From Deinococcus ruber (lineage in GTDB: Bacteria > Deinococcota > Deinococci > Deinococcales > Deinococcaceae), in the NCBI RefSeq assembly GCF_014648095.1, contig NZ_BMQL01000011.1, forward strand, positions 62,001 to 126,000: DNA of 64,000 nt. Direction: 5' to 3'. The notes beneath the pieces are model-generated. The model was not told where the DNA came from, ran no database searches, and saw only the letters and a list, made by a program, of their open reading frames with translations. This document shows positions 56,840 through 64,000 of the stretch, piece by piece (the stretch's first letter is position 1; every line of letters starts with the position of its first letter). The translations under genes and the position numbers were made by a program.

Positions 56840-58633
56840 TTAGGCTTTAAATGATTCAGCTTGAGCTGAAAACATTGCAAAATACTTGCCTTTCATGCCC
56901 AATAGGCTTTCATGAGTTCCATCTTCCACTATTTTGCCGCCTTCTAAAACGATTATCCTATCAGACATCTTTACGGTGTTAAACCTATGGGTGATTAATA
57001 TACTAATTTTGTTTCTAGTAATTTCCTTATACTTATTAAACATACTTTCTTCGCTTACTACATCGAGCGAACTACTTGGTTCATCTAGTATTAATATAGG
57101 CGAGTTCTGATAAAATACCCTTGCTAAAGCTATACGTTGCCATTGACCGCCCGATAGCTCGAAGCCTTCGTCATCAAATTGACGACCGAGTACAGTCTCC
57201 AATTTTTTCGGCAATCTTCCTACAAATTCGGTGGCGTTGGCATTATACATTGATAAATTTAGCATTTCCTCATCAACCATTTTACCAATATCCACCAAGC
57301 CTATATTTTCTTTTACCGAAAACTGATATCTAGAATACTCTTGTAAAAGAACAGAATAGAGTTTTCTATACGCACCTAAATTATAACTCTTAATATCCAC
57401 CCCATCAAGAACTATATGTCCTAACGTAGGATCATACATTCTAGTTAATAGTTTGATAAGGGTGGTTTTACCAGCACCGTTTTCTCCAACAAGAGCAACT
57501 GACTGATTTGGTTCAAAAACTATGTTCAAGTCCTCAAATACATATGAATCGGAGTCTGGATATTTAAAATATACGCCCACTAAAGATATACCATTTTGGA
57601 TGGTTATCGGAACATCTTCACCTTTTTCGGATAAATTTATATTTGGTTTAAGAGATAGAAACCGTCCAACATTACTAAAAAATAAGCTGTTTTCTATATA
57701 GTTACCGTAGTTAACCATTATTGACATTAATTGTGACCTCAAAAGGCTGATAGTGCCAAGTATCAGAGAAAACTCACCCAATGAAATCCTATTTGCATAT
57801 AAATAATTCACAGATATTGTAAATACGGCCACTTGTCCTAGAGTCGAATAAAGGTCTCCCAAAAAAATCTTATTTGCTTTGTTTGCCGTAGCTAATATTC
57901 TCTTATCCATTACTTCTTTTGAATGTTTATTCCGTCTATCTATTAATATTTTTCCAATATTAAGAAGTCGGATATCCATAGCATTTTCCACAGATGTGAG
58001 TAGTCTTTCGTAGTAAAATCCCTGTCTGCCGTCCCGTGTAGAAAAGTCATAGTACATAAATGTATTAGATCCATATCTGTTAGCAAATAATACCATTGGC
58101 AAAATACTTAACACAATTACTGCTAGAATTAACGGCTGAAACGCCAATATAGCTATAAAACTTACGACGATCACCGCTCCCTGTATCAGTTCAATAATAT
58201 TATATATTATAGATGTAGGTCGGAATGTTAAATCCTGTTGAGCTTTTACGAGAAGATCGTAGTTTTGTGCCGATTCGAAGAAACTCAGGTCTAATGTATA
58301 TGCCTGGGACACCAATTCGTTTGACAAGTATATTGTTACACTCTCTTGAAGAGTATACCGTGTATAGGTAGATATCTTTCTTGACAAATTATAGAAGATA
58401 AGAATTATAAAAAGTAAGCCAATTAGAAAATATGCGAGGTACATACTTTTTCCTGATATAAAATTATCTATTATAATTTTAGTTATGTATGCCGTTGCTG
58501 CAGGAGTAATACCTTGTATTATAGAACTAATAACCATGCCGATTAAGTCTTTTGAACTAACTCTCCATAGTAAGGATACGATCTCAGATAAACTAGTCTT
58601 TCTTATATCAACCACCTCGAATTCAATCTGCAA
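56840..58633 (-). CDS. ABC exporter (fused permease and ATPase) of the RiPP-like cluster
   Basis: A 597-aa product. Residues ~25-310 form the six-helix transmembrane domain (MVISSIIQGITPAATAYITK; YFLIGLLFIILIFYNLSR; IQGAVIVVSFIAILAFQPLI). The ATPase domain has Walker A VALVGENGAGKTTLIKLLTR, Q-loop LYSVLLQEYSRYQ, signature EGFELSGGQWQRIALARVFY, Walker B PILILDEPSSSLD and the His loop ILITHRFN. There is no N-terminal C39 peptidase domain. It likely exports the peptide product. The start is a TTG at 58633, 6 nt after the upstream stop; nearby codons are alternatives. Very AT-rich. Confidence 0.88.
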   Translation of the reverse strand: MQIEFEVVDIRKTSLSEIVSLLWRVSSKDLIGMVISSIIQGITPAATAYITKIIIDNFISGKSMYLAYFLIGLLFIILIFYNLSRKISTYTRYTLQESVTIYLSNELVSQAYTLDLSFFESAQNYDLLVKAQQDLTFRPTSIIYNIIELIQGAVIVVSFIAILAFQPLILAVIVLSILPMVLFANRYGSNTFMYYDFSTRDGRQGFYYERLLTSVENAMDIRLLNIGKILIDRRNKHSKEVMDKRILATANKANKIFLGDLYSTLGQVAVFTISVNYLYANRISLGEFSLILGTISLLRSQLMSIMVNYGNYIENSLFFSNVGRFLSLKPNINLSEKGEDVPITIQNGISLVGVYFKYPDSDSYVFEDLNIVFEPNQSVALVGENGAGKTTLIKLLTRMYDPTLGHIVLDGVDIKSYNLGAYRKLYSVLLQEYSRYQFSVKENIGLVDIGKMVDEEMLNLSMYNANATEFVGRLPKKLETVLGRQFDDEGFELSGGQWQRIALARVFYQNSPILILDEPSSSLDVVSEESMFNKYKEITRNKISILITHRFNTVKMSDRIIVLEGGKIVEDGTHESLLGMKGKYFAMFSAQAESFKA

Positions 58634-58639
58634 ATTCTT

Positions 58640-59485
58640 CTAGTGAGTATTGCAAACTAAAATGCTTGATGTCCCGATCACACTATCTATAAATCCCATG
58701 CTTTCATTAGTCATAGCTTTTCGCATAAAACCTTGTACCAAGTCTACTAATTCTGTCAACGTTCTTTCCAACTTATCATTTGGATATTCTATATCTAGAC
58801 CAATCTTTAAAGCCTCAGTACGGGTAATAGCATGATTATGCGTGTGGTAGCCATTAACTAAACTATTCGCAATTTCAAACGCTCTGTCAATAGTCATGTC
58901 CACATTATTAATTTGTAGGTATTCAACTATCTTCCCTAAAATATATTTCTCGGCTCTATAAAAATACGATAATGTTGTTGGAAATATATGCGTAACAATT
59001 TGGTTCAAGATTTCAATCGATTGATCAGGATTTACACCAAACCACTCCCTCGACATATTAATATACGATTTAATATCAGCAGATGATATAATGGACGGTA
59101 CGTTTGTTTGAATAGATTCGGATGAAATCTGTGGATCTAATGGACCTAACTCCGCAAGACGTCCTAATAATAATCTAGAGCTGGCAAGACATATTAAAGT
59201 TCCGGAAGACATAGCTTTGTAGGGTACAAAAACATTAAATCTTTGGAAGTATTCCTGTAGAGTCTCTATAAATCTTACCGTTGCTGAAATGTTTCCTCCA
59301 TAAGTATGTATTACTAGAAAGGTTTCACGTTTTGAATCGAATTCGTTACTCTTCAAACAATTATACAAGTTAAAATAGTCGGAGCCATCTATCCTTTTAG
59401 AACTGTGGTCATTACATATATACAAAATCAGGTTAATGTTTTCTGCCTGCTCAATATCCGATATCAAATTAACAATACTATCCAT
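58640..59485 (-). CDS. SDH-type Clp-fold serine protease of the RiPP-like cluster
   Basis: A 281-aa product. It has the Clp/SppA-like crotonase fold of the serine dehydrogenase proteinase family: TFLVIHTYGGNISATVRFIE (oxyanion region), FVPYKAMSSGTLICLASSRL (nucleophile Ser in MSSGT) and LLGRLAELGPLDPQI. The SDH hallmark LGPxDPQ is intact. No signal peptide or membrane helix is seen. In a RiPP-like operon it may remove the leader or degrade peptides; that is inference from context. Its ATG lies 2 nt after the ATP-grasp stop. Confidence 0.8.
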   Translation of the reverse strand: MDSIVNLISDIEQAENINLILYICNDHSSKRIDGSDYFNLYNCLKSNEFDSKRETFLVIHTYGGNISATVRFIETLQEYFQRFNVFVPYKAMSSGTLICLASSRLLLGRLAELGPLDPQISSESIQTNVPSIISSADIKSYINMSREWFGVNPDQSIEILNQIVTHIFPTTLSYFYRAEKYILGKIVEYLQINNVDMTIDRAFEIANSLVNGYHTHNHAITRTEALKIGLDIEYPNDKLERTLTELVDLVQGFMRKAMTNESMGFIDSVIGTSSILVCNTH

Positions 59486-59487
59486 AA

Positions 59488-60519
59488 CTAAATCTTGCGA
59501 CTACCATTAGAAGGGGTTTTTCCTTCTATTAGGCAGCGTGTCATTGCATCTGCCATAAGTAATTCGGGCACACGCTCCTCTATAAATAAAAACTGTCCGC
59601 CTGGATTGTTTTCAAGGAAAATATATGTATCGTCGGGAGTAACTATAAAATCTAATGCACTATAATTAAGCCCATAACTTTTCACAAAATTCAAACACCT
59701 CGCCTCAAAATCTTCACTCAAACTTGCCTTCTTATAAGGAATAGTTACGCTATAGTCCCTCCAGTCCAGTTTCGTTTCTTCCCTTTCTTGTGAATGGATT
59801 TCTGCGGCAAAAACTTCATCACCTATCACTGTTATCCTAAGTTCATATTTCTTATGAATCAACTCCTGTAAAAGACAGGGAACAAAACTTACAGAGTCTA
59901 ATACGTCTTCGTTGTTGCATGTTATTAGGGTGGTTTTTGCTACTAAGTGGTCTTTTGTTAAAACTTTTTCTTCATTATACTCTCCAGTCTGTACTAATGG
60001 ATTGGAAAGGGTTTTATAGATGATTTCGTTACGGTGTGAACGCAAAAATTCTCGTGCTTTTGAAGGATTAGCAGTTATAACAGTATCTGGTATATTAAAA
60101 CCGAATTTCCTAGCTCTTTCTAATTGTTCTACTTTATAATCAGCTGCTCTCATTCTTAAGGGGTGGTCCACCCAATAACAGTCAAGTGTAGACCATAGAC
60201 CATGCATCAAACTGTTAAATTCTCGATTCGCAAATTTCTTTTCATCTTCACTAAAATGTGCTGGGTGGTGTATCTCATTTGGCTTTCTCCACCACACTGA
60301 TGTAATTTGATTAGAAACAATGTTACGTAAGTTAATATTATTAGATATGCTGAATTCAAACTTGTTCTCATCGTATTGAGCCTCGATTTGTGTGTTTAAC
60401 GCTAGATCTTCAGTATTTATTCGGGTCACATCATGTCCGCATAGCTGTATACGGGAAATAATGATGTCCGCAGTTAAGTCAAATTGACTGGTGTAAACCA
60501 CTATAGACTTGTTTTTCAC
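59488..60519 (-). CDS. ATP-grasp peptide ligase, graspetide (MvdC/MvdD) type
   Basis: A 343-aa product from GTG 60519 (TGAGGTTCAATC in front). It matches the graspetide ligase pattern: N-terminal SIVVYTSQFDLTADIIISRI, VWWRKPNEIHHPAHFSEDEK, STLDCYWVDHPLRMRAADYK, KVEQLERARKFGFNIPDTVI TANPS, nucleotide-binding LLQELIHKKYELRITVIGDE and the terminal metal site DTYIFLENNPGGQFLFIEER. These enzymes join acidic side chains to Ser/Thr or Lys of a precursor peptide as esters or amides. The candidate precursor lies 350 nt upstream on the same strand. Confidence 0.85.
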   Translation of the reverse strand: MKNKSIVVYTSQFDLTADIIISRIQLCGHDVTRINTEDLALNTQIEAQYDENKFEFSISNNINLRNIVSNQITSVWWRKPNEIHHPAHFSEDEKKFANREFNSLMHGLWSTLDCYWVDHPLRMRAADYKVEQLERARKFGFNIPDTVITANPSKAREFLRSHRNEIIYKTLSNPLVQTGEYNEEKVLTKDHLVAKTTLITCNNEDVLDSVSFVPCLLQELIHKKYELRITVIGDEVFAAEIHSQEREETKLDWRDYSVTIPYKKASLSEDFEARCLNFVKSYGLNYSALDFIVTPDDTYIFLENNPGGQFLFIEERVPELLMADAMTRCLIEGKTPSNGSRKI

Positions 60520-60726
60520 GATTGAACCTCACGGGGGCACTTTATACATATCCTAAGAAATTTAAGGATATAGATGATATCCGTTTGTTCAGAACAAAAA
60601 TCTTGATATACAACTTATGCAAAAGGATACACAAGCAGCAAATTTACAAACTACCCGTTAGAACTCAAGATAAACATCACCAGAACACGGTAATACAGAT
60701 TTGATCAGTAGTCTTTCAAATACTAT

Positions 60727-60761
60727 AGATTGAGGGTGCGCCATTGGTGCACCCTCAATCT
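60727..60761 (-). terminator. 16-bp stem-loop between the precursor and the ATP-grasp gene
   Basis: AGATTGAGGGTGCGCC pairs with GGTGCACCCTCAATCT (one G-T mismatch) around a 3-nt loop. It lies 112 nt past the precursor stop and ahead of the biosynthetic genes. No clear U run follows. It fits an attenuator that lets the precursor be made in excess. The rest of 60520-60872 shows no supported gene. Confidence 0.6.
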
Positions 60762-60872
60762 GAGTATCTTTACACATATAACTAGTCTTTTAGCCTAGTT
60801 AAATCAAATCGCACTCGGGTAACTGAAACTTACAGTCAAGCAGGGACGAACTATGTGCAGAGTGGTCAATAT

Positions 60873-61097
60873 TTATGTCTGAGTATCCATCTGTGCTGTG
60901 TCAAACTGATTCCCACAATAAATGAATATGGTTGTGCCACCGCCACCATAGCTAGGTGGATCCCCATATTGAGCCTGGACATCCGATGAGCCGATCCACA
61001 TCTGCTTATGCTGATCATATTCACCGGATGCATTATGCCAGTTTGCTTCAGAAGGAGCTACAGCAACTTTAAACCCTAATGGCCTAGTAGTCATCAT
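60873..61097 (-). CDS. Candidate graspetide precursor peptide (74 aa)
   Basis: ATG 61097 has GTGGAGGTTGA in front, one of the better ribosome binding sites of the region. The N-terminus MMTTRPLGFKVAVAP resembles the RPWGL/RPFGL leader of ATP-grasp target RiPPs. The middle (SGEYDQHKQMWIG) has an acidic-glutamine run. The C-terminal part is a probable core: GDPPSYGGGGTTIFIYCG then NQFDTAQMDTQT, with Asp acceptors and Thr/Ser donors. It has no signal peptide. Strong context: ATP-grasp, protease and ABC exporter follow on the same strand. Precursor identity is inference. Confidence 0.65.
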   Translation of the reverse strand: MMTTRPLGFKVAVAPSEANWHNASGEYDQHKQMWIGSSDVQAQYGDPPSYGGGGTTIFIYCGNQFDTAQMDTQT

Positions 61098-61814
61098 TCA
61101 ACCTCCACGAGAAATACTGTGTCGCCGTCTAACAATGTGCCAGCGCCAAATCATTCCGTTAGTAAGATCTTTGTACCTCCTGATCCATATAGGATATGCC
61201 TATGCACACCAAAATCAATCTATAGATTCAAGATCTAAATATTAGGTTAAATCTTAGTCCTTTGCTGAATGCAAGGCAGGATAGCGTCCAGCACGCAAAT
61301 GAATGATCCTCAATAAGGTTCCTATACTGTTGATACCTACGTAAGTTGGAGAAAGATTAGACTAAGGCATAACACAAGTTGAGCAGCCTGAGCTTCTGTT
61401 CAGGCTGGGCGTGGTGATCAGCAGGAGCCAGCACGGTGCTCGGAGGTGTCTTGACCGGTGCAGTTGCTGCAAAGGATGTTCTCGCCGTGGTGCCGAGTGT
61501 TCCAGCACTTCCAGATTGGTAGCCCGCTGAGCCGGTTTGGGGTGGCATTCGTCCTCGGAGAGTAAGACTCGTTGACCTCCGGGGTACTGGAGTTTGTCGA
61601 ACTGCTGAAAAGGCGCGGGCTGCGAATACGAGTGTGGCGGCATGCCGGGAGCACGATGTGCCGAAGGGCTGGCAGCGTATCAGGGTGGAAGCCCTGGAAT
61701 GAATCAACGGCGTGGGCGATTGAGGCTGTTCCAACTAGACAGACACCGCGGCAAGTATGTGGTTCGTGCCCAGTCCCTGATCGAGGAGAAGGCAGCGGGG
61801 TGCCGCACGGACCT
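61098..61814. other. Intergenic stretch with element remnants
   Basis: Holds the precursor promoter region (61098-61260), a CGTCCAGCACGC motif at 61284, a lone MITE end at 61330-61352 and about 450 nt of GC-rich sequence to the IS4 left end. Several minus-strand frames at 61357-61734 are open but compete with one another and lack start signals. The last ~20 nt match the flank of the IS66 relic. Confidence 0.4.
61330..61352. repeat. Solo terminal repeat of the TTGATACCTGC family
   Basis: TTGATACCTACGTAAGTTGG plus AGA matches the MITE ends at 54121 and 54605. No partner end is found to the right before the IS4, so this is a broken copy or one end of a lost larger element. Confidence 0.5.
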
Positions 61815-62968
61815 GACTACTGTTCAAAACGTGAAAGGTGACGGGAAAAGCCGGCTCCTGTAGCGTGTTTCTGCGATGAAGACACGTCAGAGCCGGCCCC
61901 CTCACGATCCCCTACAGACCGCGATCCCTTTGCTGAGGCGTGGGAACCCTTGGTTTGCGTTCCCGCTGGATGCTCGTCGACTGACGGTCTTGAGCGCCTT
62001 GGTGCTCTCGATGATCCAGGCCCGCAGCGTCGTGCTTTTCACGTTGAAAAACCACGTTGCGTTGTCTGGCAGCCGAGCCACGCGGTCTCAATGTCTGCTG
62101 CGGTTCGTCCGCTTTCAACGGCCGGATGGGCTCTTCGCCCGCGTTGCGTTGTCCTGCCTGCCGCCCGGCGACCTTGATCTCATCCTTGACCGCACGAACT
62201 GGAAACTCGGCACCCGAGACGTCAATATCCTGCTGCTGTCCGCCGTCTGGAACGGGTTCAGTCTGCCGTTGATGTGGTCATTGTTGCCCCATGGTGGGGC
62301 GAGTTCGCAGGTGATCCGAGAAGCGCTCATGGAGCGCTTCCTGAAGGCGTGTCCGAATCGCCGCATCAGCGGTCTGCTGGCAGACCGGGAATTCATCGGT
62401 ACCGCGTGGTTCACGTATCTCCAGCGCCTTGACATCGACCCGTGTATCCGTCTGACCGCGACCACCGTGGTGGGCACCGGCAAGATGCCGGTGTGGGCGT
62501 GCTTCAAACAGATGCAACCAGGCGCGGTGCGCTTCTGGCACCACGCGCGAAAGGTCTATGGCGTTTCCCTGCTTGTGGCCGCGACCTGCAACCCAGCAGG
62601 CGAGGTGTTGTATCTCGCGTATCGCGGGCAAGCAGGGAAGAATCTTGCGAGAGATGCCCGCCGTTGGCAGGCAGAGAACCTGCACGCAGCGCTCAAAACG
62701 CGCGGATTTCACTTGGAAGACACGGGGTTGACCCAGGCAGAACGGGTGTCGACGCTCCTGACGGCCGTGTCGATCACGTTTATTTGGGCGTGCCTCACAG
62801 GAGAAATTCAAGCCACCGAACACACGGTTCGGCGCAAAAAGCACGGACACCTCCAGGTGTCCGTCTTCCGCCTTGGGTTGGATCATCTGCAGGACCTGCT
62901 CGCGCATCCATCAAGATCGTCCTGGAGCACGTTGGAAGCCCTCATAGCCTGTTTTGAATAGTAGTCGG
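61815..62968. mobile_element. IS4-family insertion sequence, ~1.15 kb, with 11-bp target duplication
   Basis: The inner ends GACTACTGTTCAAAAC (61815) and the complement of GTTTTGAATAGTAGTC (to 62966) are terminal inverted repeats. CGCACGGACCT occurs at 61804-61814 and again at 62969-62979, an 11-bp target duplication as in IS4 elements. It is inserted in an IS66 relic. Confidence 0.85.
61876..62961 (+). CDS. IS4-family transposase
   Basis: A 361-aa protein with the DDE core: LDLILDRTNWKLGTRDVNIL (first Asp), GLLADREFIGTAWFTYLQRL (second Asp) and WQAENLHAALKTRGFHLEDT (Glu in the K-x-x-GF-x-x-E-D-T region). The N-terminus (RRLTVLSALVLSMIQARSVV) is similar in layout to the 54606-54896 fragment. 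It looks intact and full length for this group, and with its intact ends could still move. Confidence 0.9.
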   Translation: MKTRQSRPPHDPLQTAIPLLRRGNPWFAFPLDARRLTVLSALVLSMIQARSVVLFTLKNHVALSGSRATRSQCLLRFVRFQRPDGLFARVALSCLPPGDLDLILDRTNWKLGTRDVNILLLSAVWNGFSLPLMWSLLPHGGASSQVIREALMERFLKACPNRRISGLLADREFIGTAWFTYLQRLDIDPCIRLTATTVVGTGKMPVWACFKQMQPGAVRFWHHARKVYGVSLLVAATCNPAGEVLYLAYRGQAGKNLARDARRWQAENLHAALKTRGFHLEDTGLTQAERVSTLLTAVSITFIWACLTGEIQATEHTVRRKKHGHLQVSVFRLGLDHLQDLLAHPSRSSWSTLEALIACFE

Positions 62969-63076
62969 CGCACGGACCTGAAGGCCAATCAGGACGTCCA
63001 GTGGGTGTTGAGCTTGGCGCTCGGCCGTTTCCCCTACGCTTTTGATCGTGGCGTACCGTTCGCGCCCCGCTGCGTC
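62967..63076 (-). pseudogene. IS66 transposase C-terminal relic split by the IS4
   Basis: On the minus strand one frame gives GRERYATIKSVGETAERQAQ then HPLDVLIGLQVRA, close to the C-terminus of the intact IS66 transposase (GADGYAMIKSVVETARRQAQ ... LDVLVRLQVRA). The tail continues on the other side of the IS4, at ~61790-61814. Only the last ~35 codons remain. From 63077 to 63252 I see nothing further. Confidence 0.7.
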
Positions 63077-63252
63077 GTATCTGATTACCGGATAGTGTTG
63101 GGACGGTCAGCGAGTTATTGATCTCCGCGAAGGTTGGCGACGCTTTTTGCTGTTTGCAGGGTGATGCAGAAGCGCCCTTCCACATGATGGCGGCGCCGCT
63201 GTTCTCATCATCCGAATTTTAGACGTCGTCGACTTCTGCCAAGATCAATACT

Positions 63253-63367
63253 GGTAGTCCGTTGACTCTTCGACGAAACACCGTCCAGCACGGGGAGAAC
63301 AAGGATCGGCGGAAGATGCTGTAAATGACGTGTGGGACGTGTCCCTCGGAGAAGTCAACGGACTACC
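63253..63367. repeat. MITE, 115 bp, GGTAGTCCGTTGACT ends, AATACT target duplication
   Basis: GGTAGTCCGTTGACT at the left and AGTCAACGGACTACC at the right are perfect 15-bp inverted repeats. AATACT precedes (63247-63252) and follows (63368-63373) the element, a 6-bp direct repeat. It has no ORF. It is unrelated to the TTGATACC elements. The stretch 63374-63623 shows no gene. Confidence 0.7.
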
Positions 63368-63623
63368 AATACTTCCAGAAATTCTGAACGTCCGCCGACG
63401 TAGGGAACATGTGGGTCACCTTCGACAGCCCCACCATTCCTACTTCTCTTAAGTGTTCATCAGCAAGACGTCAATAGACACCCTGCGGATGGTGGCGTGA
63501 GTCTAAAAGGTAGGCGGCTTCATTCTTTGTCCCGCTAACCTGGCCCTTAAGACTCCATCATCTGCTCCATCTTACTATTGACTTTGAGGCATGACGACTT
63601 TAGTATTGGTACCAACACCCATA

Positions 63624-63636
63624 TGTAACGTTTACA
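63624..63636. promoter_or_regulatory. LacI-type operator-like palindrome
   Basis: TGTAACGTTTACA is a near-palindrome with the central CG typical of LacI-family operators. It lies ~80 nt upstream of a LacI-family gene start and may serve autoregulation. Confidence 0.45.
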
Positions 63637-63716
63637 CCGTCCCGGCCTTCAGATATCTCATGGACGGCGACGGCAGCGAGGTCATTCCTTTATGCCATTT
63701 CACAGGAGATCGAGCC

Positions 63717-64000
63717 GTGACAGATACCGAAGCATCTTCCACCAAAGCTGGATCGCGTAATGCAGGTATTCGTGAAGTGGCACGACAGGCGGGTGTATCG
63801 ATTGCCACGGTATCGCGAGTATTTAACAATGCGGAAGTTGTTAATAGTGAGACTCGTGAGCGTATCGTGGCACTGGCGAGCTCACTCGGTTATGAGCCCA
63901 GCGCGCTAGGACGCAATCTAGTGCGTGGACGCAGCTATTTGATCGGGCTAATCGTGCCGAACGTGTCGTTTCCCCTGTACGGTGCGATGATTCACGGTAT
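63717..64000 (+). CDS. LacI-family transcriptional regulator, C-terminus beyond the window
   Basis: GTG 63717 follows CACAGGAGATCGAGCC. The frame is open to the window edge (94 complete codons). Residues ~14-60 are the LacI helix-turn-helix (IREVARQAGVSIATVSRVFN, ETRERIVALASSLGYEPSAL), then the hinge (GRNLVRGRSYLIGL) and the start of the sugar-binding domain (IVPNVSFPLYGAMIHG). It probably controls a carbohydrate gene set to the right of the window. The effector is unknown. Confidence 0.85.
   Translation, partial: MTDTEASSTKAGSRNAGIREVARQAGVSIATVSRVFNNAEVVNSETRERIVALASSLGYEPSALGRNLVRGRSYLIGLIVPNVSFPLYGAMIHG

Noticed and set aside
60522..60704. 60-aa plus-strand frame beside the ATP-grasp gene
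   Set aside because: No ribosome binding site and no conservation signal; AT-rich spacer between precursor and ligase on the other strand.
61357..61734. Possible TnpB-like zinc-ribbon fragment (CWNTRHHGENILCSNC) on the minus strand
   Set aside because: Only scattered Cys residues; no RuvC motif, and three competing frames. Not enough to call a gene.

Overview
The window looks like part of a large plasmid or chromid of a Deinococcus-like bacterium. The evidence is: GC-rich coding DNA, two RPA-type (RepA) replication initiators each beside its own iteron array, a type IV pilus system of the Deinococcus-Thermus style, DUF4900-like and SARP/STAND proteins, and many IS elements and small inverted-repeat elements. 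The species call is inference from gene style only. No rRNA, tRNA or CRISPR array was seen.

Layout. 1-3.7 kb: a large unrecognised gene that runs off the left edge, then a SLOG-NADAR fusion gene coupled to a 51-aa membrane ORF. 4.3-10.6 kb: replicon 1, with ten iterons, RepA, a PrimPol primase-polymerase, a tandem MshEN-like protein, an RNase-H-fold-like protein and a winged-helix protein, mostly overlapping by a few bases. 11-17.8 kb: a serine hydrolase coupled to a STAND/TPR/winged-helix regulator, facing a second regulator of the same design. 17.9-20.5 kb: a pilin-like DUF4900 protein with a secreted C39-like peptidase. 20.8-24.9 kb: a class-C beta-lactamase-fold hydrolase, an IS66 transposase, IS66 debris, a frameshifted AT-rich PIN-like gene and a small inverted-repeat element. 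25-28.3 kb: a three-gene coupled operon whose centre is a WD40 propeller fused to a RelA/SpoT-type nucleotidyltransferase. 28.6-31.3 kb: an orphan third iteron set, then replicon 2 (RepA plus eight different iterons). 31.7-32.7 kb: a CAP-domain lipoprotein with a strong terminator.

32.8-53.6 kb: a nearly complete type IV pilus locus, mostly on the minus strand: a giant pilin-like adhesin, a truncated duplicate prepilin, minor pilins, five major-pilin paralogues in tandem, PilC, a secreted proline-rich protein, PilQ secretin, PilP-, PilO- and PilN-like proteins, PilT and PilB. An intact TnpB sits between the PilO and PilN genes. A short element, CCACCACCCGG, lies 13-24 nt upstream of the first start codon of most transcription units here (pilB leader, pilT, the pilin array, the DUF4900 operon, two facing small genes and a DUF2227-like gene), always in the same orientation relative to the gene. 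It looks like a regulon box or 5'-UTR element.

53.6-64 kb: an accessory, transposon-rich tail. Two copies of a ~112-bp TA-flanked MITE cut through a decayed tandem-repeat gene and abut a truncated transposase. An IS630 element with a nonsense codon follows, then a very AT-rich operon that reads as a RiPP (graspetide-like) cluster: a 74-aa precursor-like peptide, an ATP-grasp ligase, a Clp-fold SDH-type serine protease and an ABC exporter. An IS4 element nested in an IS66 relic, another 115-bp MITE and a partial LacI-family regulator close the window.

The two candidates for a little-described system are the WD40-RelA/SpoT operon and the AT-rich graspetide-like cluster. Two genes cut by the window ends (1-2083 minus, 63717-64000 plus), a 51-aa ORF and a leader peptide were found by reading the sequence directly.
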